Shown here piece after piece: positions 1 to 4,038 of a stretch of 5,227 bases of DNA; the stretch's first letter is position 1, and each line of letters begins with the position of its first letter. The position numbers were made by a program, and so were the translations under genes. The notes beneath the pieces were generated by a model. That model was not told the origin of the DNA and searched no databases. It was given only the letters and a program-made list of their open reading frames with translations. Source of the DNA: an uncultured Actinomyces sp. (GTDB taxonomy: Bacteria > Actinomycetota > Actinomycetes > Actinomycetales > Actinomycetaceae); the NCBI GenBank assembly GCA_937926415.1, contig CALBAF010000430.1, forward strand, positions 1 to 5,227. The letters are read 5' to 3'.

Positions 1-164
1 TGTCCTATCCGCAGGCGCGCACCGCCTACGACGATCGCACGCCCGAGCGCCCGCGCGTGCACATCCCCGTCGCCATGCGCGAGAGGGGCAGCGGGCGCCC
101 CACGAAGAAGGAACGGCGAGAGCTGGATCGGCTGCGCGGCTACGACTCGCACGAGCACTACTAA
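1..164 (+). CDS. C-terminal end of a probable S4-domain RNA-binding protein (HslR/Hsp15-like), partial
   Basis: The reading frame enters from the left edge (first full codon at 3) and gives 53 residues before a TAA at 162-164. The tail is very basic and contains RERGSGRPTKKERRELDRLR (residues 26-45 of the visible part). This resembles the C-terminal tail that follows the S4 RNA-binding fold in small actinobacterial S4-domain proteins related to the ribosome-associated heat-shock protein Hsp15. The S4 fold itself lies outside the window, so the family call rests on this tail alone. If it is correct, the protein is cytosolic and binds structured RNA, in Hsp15 the free 50S subunit. Another basic RNA-binding protein is possible. 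The gene is convergent with the minus-strand array and ends about 130 bases from it. Confidence 0.55.
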   Translation, partial: SYPQARTAYDDRTPERPRVHIPVAMRERGSGRPTKKERRELDRLRGYDSHEHY

Positions 165-172
165 GCGCCTGA

Positions 173-223
173 GGGAGGCCGAGGCGGGTACACCGCCGCG
201 GTATGTCCGCGTGCCTGCCTCCC
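173..223 (+). terminator. Branched inverted repeat after the S4-like gene, possible terminator
   Basis: GGGAGGC at 173-179 pairs perfectly with GCCTCCC at 217-223. Inside this, GGCGG 183-187 can pair with CCGCC 193-197, and CGCGG 197-201 with CCGCG 207-211 (base 197 is shared, so the two inner stems compete at that position). The structure begins 9 bases after the TAA and is followed by a run of C, not T. It could be a U-less terminator or simply a 3' end-protecting fold. GC-rich DNA gives such pairings by chance, so confidence is low. Confidence 0.3.
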
Positions 224-234
224 CCGAATACACG

Positions 235-268
235 TGGTCCCGCCGCCCGGAATCGGGCGGCGGGACCA
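235..268. terminator. Perfect 15-bp hairpin, probable bidirectional terminator between convergent genes
   Basis: TGGTCCCGCCGCCCG at 235-249 is the exact reverse complement of 254-268, with a four-base loop GAAT (250-253). It lies 70 bases past the stop of the plus-strand S4-like gene and 24 bases past the stop of the last minus-strand gene, where both transcripts must end. No T-run follows on either strand. U-poor hairpin terminators are common in actinobacteria, and the position and perfect stem make this the best terminator candidate in the window. Confidence 0.75.
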
Positions 269-292
269 ATGCGTCAGATCAGGGTGCCTGGT

Positions 293-1003
293 TCACTCGT
301 GTGGGAAGAATGACGTGACATTGACGGCGAACCTCTCGCCCCAGCTCACGTCGAAGGGCGTTGTGAACTCGACGGTTACCTTCTCGCCCTTCGTCATCGT
401 TGCGGTCGCGACATTGTCGACGACGTGATCGGGGGTGCCGACAACAAACTGCGTATCATCAAACGCAATCTGCAGCGTCAGGTCGGTCGTCGGGAAGGCC
501 TCGAGCTTGGTCTTCATCGTGTCGCTGACGGGGGAGACGTCCGCGGTGCAGTGCAGAGTCGTCTGAGCGTCGTCCAGCACACAGGTGGGCTCCACCTTGA
601 ACGCGTCCTCGGCATCCTGGGACTTCACCAGCTGGACGGCGTCAACGCGCTCCTTGCACTCCTTCTTCGTCGCTTCCCGAGCGGTGGCGGAGAGCCTGTC
701 GTACTTGGAGTAGAGCTCGTCAATCTTGTCGATGTTGTCCGGGGTTACCTGCTCGCACCACGCTGTGGCGGCGAGTGCGTCCGCCTGCTCCCTGACCGTC
801 GGGATCTTGGCCTGAATGTCGTGCTCGGCCTTCGTCTTCTGCACGGCGAGGGTAAACAGGGTGGTCGTCGCGGCGATGAGGACCAGGAGGAGGACGAACG
901 CGATGCGGTTGTACATCGACAGGCCCTTGCTCTTCGGAGCCTTGGTCGCGACCGTCACAGGAGTCGGGGTGGCCTCGGGCGTGGGGATGTTGTTCTCACT
1001 CAC
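293..1003 (-). CDS. Single-pass membrane protein with Cys-containing extracytoplasmic domain (second gene of pair 3)
   Basis: This 236-residue protein has no function I recognise. It starts at GTG 1003-1001, which overlaps the upstream stop as GTGA, with AGGAGG seven bases upstream. Residues 1-30 are Pro/Thr-rich and then basic (KAPKSK), residues 33-54 form one membrane helix (IAFVLLLVLIAATTTLFTLAV), 55-82 a short helical stalk, and the rest a soluble, probably extracytoplasmic region. The basic residues before the helix suggest N-in, C-out. It is a divergent paralogue of the proteins at 1405-2097 and 2724-3440. It shares AWC (C83), the ATxxxC-type motif (C116) and C141 with the same 33- and 25-residue spacings as the 1405-2097 protein, followed by a TTDLTL strand. 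Unlike them, it has its fourth Cys at C152 rather than 12 residues from the C-terminus, and it ends SFFPHE where the others have a WP motif. It probably partners the protein of 1000-1320. Confidence 0.88.
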   Translation of the reverse strand: MSENNIPTPEATPTPVTVATKAPKSKGLSMYNRIAFVLLLVLIAATTTLFTLAVQKTKAEHDIQAKIPTVREQADALAATAWCEQVTPDNIDKIDELYSKYDRLSATAREATKKECKERVDAVQLVKSQDAEDAFKVEPTCVLDDAQTTLHCTADVSPVSDTMKTKLEAFPTTDLTLQIAFDDTQFVVGTPDHVVDNVATATMTKGEKVTVEFTTPFDVSWGERFAVNVTSFFPHE

Positions 1004-1320
1004 TTGGCGGCCTCCTGCGCTTCCTGAAGCTGCTGCTGGACGGTGCTGAGCTCCTCCTGGGCCTTGTTCAGGTCCCTGCTCTTCATGGAGTAGAGGCCAG
1101 CGAACGCGAGGGTTGTGATGGCGAAAAGGACGACGAGGACCGACGTAATCACGGCGATGGCGATCTGGCCGCCCGTCGCGCGCGGGCGGGGCTCGGTCAG
1201 CGGAGTGAACCTCGGCATGGCCGGGGCGACTGCGGGGTTCGCACCAGCCGGCACCTGACCGGCGGGAGGAATGGGGGAGCCAGCCGGATTCTCAGGCAGG
1301 CCGGGGGTGGGGGTGCTCAC
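1000..1320 (-). CDS. Small proline-rich membrane protein with C-terminal coiled coil, no DUF2510 (first gene of pair 3)
   Basis: This is a 106-residue protein of unknown function. The GTG at 1320-1318 is chosen because AAAGGAG (1334-1328) sits seven bases upstream and the protein then begins like its paralogues with a proline-rich segment. An in-frame GTG at 1398 lacks such a site. Residues 1-48 are rich in Pro, Ala and Gly, 51-77 form one membrane helix (AIAVITSVLVVLFAITTLAF), and 79-106 form a coiled coil with L84, A87, L91, V94, L98 and A101 at a/d positions. It matches the C-terminal halves of the proteins at 2094-2678 and 3437-3928 in layout but lacks their N-terminal DUF2510 domain. Its stop overlaps the next start (GTGA, 1000-1003), so the two are probably translationally coupled and made in fixed ratio. 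Confidence 0.87.
   Translation of the reverse strand: MSTPTPGLPENPAGSPIPPAGQVPAGANPAVAPAMPRFTPLTEPRPRATGGQIAIAVITSVLVVLFAITTLAFAGLYSMKSRDLNKAQEELSTVQQQLQEAQEAAK
1011..1016 (-). promoter_or_regulatory. Ribosome binding site in the gene end, fixing the GTG start at 1003
   Basis: AGGAGG (minus strand) lies seven bases before GTG 1003-1001 and is part of the QEA codons that close the upstream gene. The 19-base block 999-1017 is identical to 2093-2111 at the second pair except for one base (1008 against 2102). Confidence 0.8.
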
Positions 1321-1348
1321 GGGGAGACTCCTTTCACTGTGTCTCCCC
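1321..1348 (-). promoter_or_regulatory. Inverted repeat surrounding the ribosome binding site of the 1320-1000 gene
   Basis: GGGGAGAC at 1321-1328 and GTCTCCCC at 1341-1348 are perfect reverse complements (8 bp) with a 12-base loop. The loop holds most of the AAAGGAG site, and the stem abuts the GTG start. In RNA this would be a hairpin at the initiation region that could limit ribosome access; in DNA it could be an operator. If transcription starts near 1343, as the candidate promoter predicts, the mRNA would lack most of one arm. The hairpin would then form only in read-through transcripts, and the operator reading would be favoured. Confidence 0.45.
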
Positions 1349-1349
1349 A

Positions 1350-1377
1350 ATTCTGTGCGCCTTGGAAAAATTGGAAA
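1350..1377 (-). promoter_or_regulatory. Candidate promoter for the third gene pair
   Basis: On the minus strand TTTCCA (1377-1372) and CAGAAT (1355-1350) are spaced by 16 bases and match the -35 and -10 consensus at four positions each or better. The start would fall near 1343. The region is unusually A/T-rich for this window and lies between a hairpin and the start of the pair. The match is moderate only. Confidence 0.35.
1362..1377 (-). repeat. Direct repeat TTTCCAA x2, nine-base period
   Basis: TTTCCAA occurs twice on the minus strand (1377-1371 and 1368-1362), separated by two bases. It overlaps the candidate -35 element and spacer of the third pair. It may be a regulator binding site or curved A-tract DNA. 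Confidence 0.4.
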
Positions 1378-1381
1378 TGTT

Positions 1382-1401
1382 GCGGTGACGGGATTCACCG
1401 C
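1382..1401 (-). terminator. Hairpin after the second gene pair, possible partial terminator
   Basis: GCGGTGA (1382-1388) pairs perfectly with TCACCGC (1395-1401) across a six-base loop. It begins four bases past the stop of the 1405-2097 gene. Downstream on the minus strand the sequence is AACATTTCC and then AATTTTT, so the T-run is displaced from the stem. It could terminate or attenuate transcription before the third pair. Confidence 0.45.
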
Positions 1402-1404
1402 GGC

Positions 1405-2097
1405 TCACAGGTTGGAGGGCCACCAGCTGATCATCGTCGCGCCGCACTCGGTCTTGTCGGTCATCGCCGGATCGTAGGGAATTGACAGCGTGAAAGTGGC
1501 GGGCGAGCCGGGCGTCAGGGTGATCGTCGTTGTGCCCTGGTACGGCGAGCTAGGGCTGGGGTTCGTCCCCTTGTCCGCGGTAAACCCGTTGATCTCCACA
1601 TCGAGCGTACCCAGCGAGGCGATCAGGGAAGAATCTTTGAGGGTGAGCGTGCCGTTCACCGTGGTCGTGACCTGATCGGTCGTGCATTCGCCCATCGCGA
1701 TGGTGAAGTCAGCATCCTTGTTGGAGCGGTAGACCTGAGCAAGGGTCTCCTTCGCCGGGCACTGTTCGTGGATCGCGTCCTTGGTGGCCTGGGTCGCCGA
1801 ATCGTAGGTCTTGAGCGAGTCCCGGATCGACGCCGCGGAATCACGCGCGATCGAATCACACCAGGTCTCAGCATCCTTGCGCACGGTGGCGGCATCCAGA
1901 GCAGCCTTCGCGTCTGCGATCTCCTGGTCGACCGCGGCCTTCTCGGACTGGGCTTGCTCGGCCTGTGCCTCGTACGTGGAAGCGGAATGCGTGCGCCACG
2001 CGTTGATGCCACCAACGACGGCAGACAGGACGATGAACGCCGTGGCGAGGATAGCGCCCGCGACGGTGGCGGCACGCAGGGGTGCGGGAGCGCTCAC
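1405..2097 (-). CDS. Single-pass membrane protein with coiled-coil stalk and four-Cys extracytoplasmic domain (second gene of pair 2)
   Basis: This is a 230-residue protein of unknown function. The GTG start at 2097-2095 is supported by AGGAGG seven bases upstream and by the GTGA overlap with the preceding gene; a longer in-frame start at 2295 would run through that gene and gives a tract unlike the paralogues. Residues 9-34 form a membrane helix, and 36-79 an Ala/Glu/Lys-rich coil with V56, I60, A63, L67 and A70 in heptad positions. The remainder is Thr/Ser-rich and probably beta-stranded. Four Cys are present: C80 (TWC), C113, C138 and C218, the last exactly 12 residues from the end, followed by SWWPSNL. 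The 2724-3440 protein has the same pattern (also 12 residues to the end, SLWPTGL) and the same SL[LI]A...DV..N.F.AD segment. C80-C113 and C138-C218 could be disulphides, since the domain is likely outside. Confidence 0.9.
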   Translation of the reverse strand: MSAPAPLRAATVAGAILATAFIVLSAVVGGINAWRTHSASTYEAQAEQAQSEKAAVDQEIADAKAALDAATVRKDAETWCDSIARDSAASIRDSLKTYDSATQATKDAIHEQCPAKETLAQVYRSNKDADFTIAMGECTTDQVTTTVNGTLTLKDSSLIASLGTLDVEINGFTADKGTNPSPSSPYQGTTTITLTPGSPATFTLSIPYDPAMTDKTECGATMISWWPSNL

Positions 2098-2678
2098 TTG
2101 GTGGCCTCCTGGAGCTGGTGGTTGATGGACTCGAGCGTCGAGCGGGCCGTGTCGAGCTCGTTCTGGGCGGTCTCGGCGCGGCTCTTCGCATCCTCCTGGA
2201 TACGGCCGCTGGCCCCCAGGTGCGACCAGGCAACGACGAGCACGGTAATGAACACCGCGACGAGCACCCACGATGCTGCGCACGCGAGAACCCACTTGAG
2301 TGTTCCGCTCTTCTCGGGTGCATCCGCCGCGTCGCGGTCCTTGTCATCGACGAGGGAGGTGGGCATCGGAATCGGCGCGACCTGTGCTTCCGCCACCGAC
2401 GAGGCGGGGGTGGCCTCCTGCGGGTGGAAGGCCTCGGGCATGGGGATGGGGACATCGACGGCGGACGTAGGTGCATCCGCGGAAGTGACGGCCCGATCCT
2501 CAGCGGATGAAGCTGGGAAGGCCTCGCCCGCCGTTGGAACTGCGACCTCAGCGTCCTGAGGAGAGGGCACCGGCGCCTCGTAGGGCTCAACGTAGTCCGT
2601 CCACGCGTGGCCGTCCCACCAGCGCAGCTGGTTCGCGCCGCTGGGGTCGGCGTACCAGCCTTCTGCGGGTTCACTCAT
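2094..2678 (-). CDS. DUF2510-domain membrane protein with C-terminal coiled coil (first gene of pair 2)
   Basis: This protein has 194 residues. Residues 5-30 are a DUF2510 domain (GWYADPSG, then LRWWDGHAWTD), an actinobacterial domain of unknown function usually found at the N-terminus of membrane proteins. Residues 31-125 are an acidic, Pro/Ala-rich linker containing two PIPMP copies (77-81, 102-106). Residues 128-151 form one membrane helix, and 152-194 a coiled coil with L175, A178, L182, I185 and L189 at a/d positions. K123 and K128 near the helix suggest that the DUF2510 side is cytoplasmic and the coil outside. The ATG at 2678-2676 has AAGGA six bases upstream. The gene starts 45 bases after the 2724-3440 stop with no convincing promoter between, so it is probably co-transcribed with the first pair. 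Its stop overlaps the next start as GTGA. Confidence 0.92.
   Translation of the reverse strand: MSEPAEGWYADPSGANQLRWWDGHAWTDYVEPYEAPVPSPQDAEVAVPTAGEAFPASSAEDRAVTSADAPTSAVDVPIPMPEAFHPQEATPASSVAEAQVAPIPMPTSLVDDKDRDAADAPEKSGTLKWVLACAASWVLVAVFITVLVVAWSHLGASGRIQEDAKSRAETAQNELDTARSTLESINHQLQEATK
2105..2110 (-). promoter_or_regulatory. Ribosome binding site in the gene end, fixing the GTG start at 2097
   Basis: AGGAGG on the minus strand lies seven bases before GTG 2097-2095 and within the QEA codons at the end of the upstream gene. This decides the start against a longer frame beginning at 2295. Confidence 0.8.
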
Positions 2679-2723
2679 CGTGGTTCCTTCTCTCGTATCA
2701 GGAGATCTCGGCGGATGTGGGGC

Positions 2724-3440
2724 TTACAGGCCGGTAGGCCAGAGGCTCACCGGGTCGATTGAGCAATGCGTCTCGTTGCCCGAGATCGGCACGGTGACGG
2801 ACAAAGGACCCGACCCGCTCGAAGGTACGGTGGCGGTTGCTGTCCCGAGCGGAGTATCGGACTTGCTGATCGCGTGATCGGCCGCGAACACGTTGTAAGT
2901 AACGTCCATGCTGCCAAACGCCAGGAGCGAGGGAGCAGTGATCTTGACAGTGGCCGTAATCGTCATCGTGTTGCCGTCTATCAGGCAATCGAGGCTCTCG
3001 GGGGTGATCATTTCGGTATTTGCTTTTGCGTCTTGCGCGAAAGCTTCAACGAAGGCCTTTTTCTGGGAGCAGAGATTATCGACTGCGTCGCGCGTGGGTT
3101 GATTCATCGACTTGAGGGTGCTTCCCTGACTGCGAAGCTTCGTCTCCGTTGCATTCTCACGGGTGACGTCGTCGCACCACTTCTGAGCGTCTTTCTTCGC
3201 TTTAGCCTCGTCGATCTGACTCTCGATGGACTTGATCTCGCTGTCGAGCTCCATGGCCTTGGTGTCGGTGGACTGCGCTGCGTCCCACCTGTCCTCGATC
3301 TCCTGCGCCGTCGAGCGGGCACTGAGGTACATAGTGGTGCTGGCGAGGAGGAGGATGACCGCGAGAACCGAGCAGATGATCGTCAGGCTCTTCGCAGGGT
3401 TGGAGGGATTCTTCGGCTGGGGCTGGGTTGTGTCGATCAC
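2724..3440 (-). CDS. Single-pass membrane protein with coiled-coil stalk and four-Cys extracytoplasmic domain (second gene of pair 1)
   Basis: This is a 238-residue protein of unknown function, paralogous to those at 1405-2097 and 293-1003. The start is GTG 3440-3438, overlapping the upstream stop as GTGA, with GAGGAG eight bases before it. Residues 1-18 are polar and Pro/Asn-rich, 19-40 form the membrane helix (IICSVLAVILLLAS), and 43-87 a charged coiled coil with L65, I69, I72, I76 and A79 in register. A soluble, Thr/Val-rich, probably beta-sandwich region follows. The four soluble Cys are C89 (KWC), C124, C152 and C226; C226 is 12 residues from the end, before SLWPTGL. C23 lies inside the helix, and no lipobox precedes it. 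A stretch near 3001-3060 is about 48% GC, below its surroundings. It probably acts with the protein of 3437-3928. Confidence 0.9.
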   Translation of the reverse strand: MIDTTQPQPKNPSNPAKSLTIICSVLAVILLLASTTMYLSARSTAQEIEDRWDAAQSTDTKAMELDSEIKSIESQIDEAKAKKDAQKWCDDVTRENATETKLRSQGSTLKSMNQPTRDAVDNLCSQKKAFVEAFAQDAKANTEMITPESLDCLIDGNTMTITATVKITAPSLLAFGSMDVTYNVFAADHAISKSDTPLGTATATVPSSGSGPLSVTVPISGNETHCSIDPVSLWPTGL

Positions 3441-3928
3441 TTCTGAATCTCCTCGAGGTCCTTCTTCACCTTGTCGAGTTCGCGCTGCTTTCGGTCGAGG
3501 TCGTTGTGAGCGGAGGTCTCATGTTCAGCCGCCTCGCGTAGCTCGAGGTTCTTGGCGCGCAGCTGCATGCCGGCGAACACCGCCGTACAGAAGAAAACGA
3601 CCACGAGAAGCGCCGAGACAATAGCGCCGATGACCCATCCGCGACTGTTCTTCGGTGCGGAGTCTCCCGCGTGCTGCGATCCCGTTTCGGCGATGCCCAG
3701 CTGCGGAGCGGTGCCTGCCGGGTTGGAGGGGTCCGAGGAAACGGACGGAGCCTGCGACTGGGCGGGCACGTGCTGCCCCGCTCCCTGGTCTGTGGGCGAG
3801 GGCTGTCCGGCGGATACTTCCTGCTGCGGCATATCGTGGAATTGTTCGGTCCACTCGCCGCCGTTCCACCAGCGAAGGCGCTGGCTTCCTGCGGGGTCGG
3901 GGTACCATCCGGGTGCTGGTTTCGGCAT
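3437..3928 (-). CDS. DUF2510-domain membrane protein with C-terminal coiled coil (first gene of pair 1)
   Basis: This 163-residue protein is the first gene of the array. The ATG at 3928-3926 is preferred because AAAGGA lies five bases upstream and DUF2510 follows at once (residues 6-28: GWYPDPAG, then LRWWNGGEWTE); an in-frame GTG at 3964 would add 12 residues with no family support and would precede the likely promoter. Residues 30-95 are a Gln/Ser/Pro-rich linker, 97-120 a membrane helix (VIGAIVSALLVVVFFCTAVF), and 122-163 a highly charged coiled coil with L144, L151, V154, L158 and I161 in heptad positions. Architecture and coil length (43 residues after the helix) match the 2094-2678 protein. 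DUF2510 has no assigned biochemical role, so the protein's function is unknown; a scaffold or anchor for its coupled partner is an inference. Confidence 0.91.
   Translation of the reverse strand: MPKPAPGWYPDPAGSQRLRWWNGGEWTEQFHDMPQQEVSAGQPSPTDQGAGQHVPAQSQAPSVSSDPSNPAGTAPQLGIAETGSQHAGDSAPKNSRGWVIGAIVSALLVVVFFCTAVFAGMQLRAKNLELREAAEHETSAHNDLDRKQRELDKVKKDLEEIQK
3449..3454 (-). promoter_or_regulatory. Ribosome binding site in the gene end, fixing the GTG start at 3440
   Basis: GAGGAG on the minus strand lies eight bases before GTG 3440-3438, within the Glu-Glu codons near the end of the upstream gene. The arrangement is the same as at the other two pairs, but the surrounding bases differ. Confidence 0.75.
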
Positions 3929-3953
3929 GACCGTCCTTTCAGTTTCTGGCACC

Positions 3954-3980
3954 AGTGTAACCAATCCGTGAGGTTCTTAA
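3954..3980 (-). promoter_or_regulatory. Candidate promoter of the three-pair array
   Basis: On the minus strand TTAAGA (3980-3975) and TACACT (3959-3954) are 15 bases apart. TACACT fits the TAnnnT -10 pattern of actinobacterial housekeeping promoters; the -35 is weaker and its spacing short. The predicted start near 3947 would leave a leader of about 19 bases with AAAGGA before the ATG at 3928. Confidence 0.45.
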
Positions 3981-4025
3981 CGCAGGCAATATGACAGTCG
4001 TGGGGAACGCCGGACGCGTGACAGG

Positions 4026-4031
4026 TACTCT
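4026..4031 (+). promoter_or_regulatory. Candidate -10 element giving a leaderless transporter mRNA
   Basis: TACTCT ends seven bases before the ATG at 4039, so transcription would be expected to begin at or next to the A of the start codon. No good ribosome binding site precedes that ATG. There is no clear -35 at the usual distance, which is common for such promoters in actinobacteria. Confidence 0.4.
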
Positions 4032-4038
4032 GAAAGCT

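Noticed and set aside
1405..2295. Longer start at 2295 for the pair-2 partner protein
   Set aside because: The extra 66 residues are Arg/Pro-rich, overlap the upstream gene and lack similarity to the paralogues. AGGAGG and the GTGA overlap mark 2097.
1768..2559. Long plus-strand open frames opposite the pair-2 genes (and similar ones at 425-1027 and 2766-3446)
   Set aside because: They mirror the codon bias of the minus-strand genes, have no ribosome binding site, and their composition (Arg/Gly/Leu-rich) is that of antisense shadows.
1868..2674. 268-codon minus-strand frame overlapping the DUF2510 gene in another phase
   Set aside because: The translation is dominated by Arg, Pro and Ser. 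The overlapping DUF2510 frame has a recognised domain, a membrane helix and a ribosome binding site.
2702..2709. GAGATCTC palindrome between pairs 1 and 2
   Set aside because: An 8-base palindrome with no flanking symmetry and no T-run is expected by chance; it is not a terminator.
3370..3376. Lipoprotein signal around C23 of the pair-1 partner
   Set aside because: The residues before the Cys are T-I-I, without the small residue needed at -1 in a lipobox, and the Cys is inside the membrane helix.
3991..4038. Upstream in-frame starts (ATG 3991, GTG 4018) for the transporter
   Set aside because: They would add a non-hydrophobic Gly/Val/Thr stretch before the first membrane helix and run into the candidate promoter. 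They are not fully excluded.
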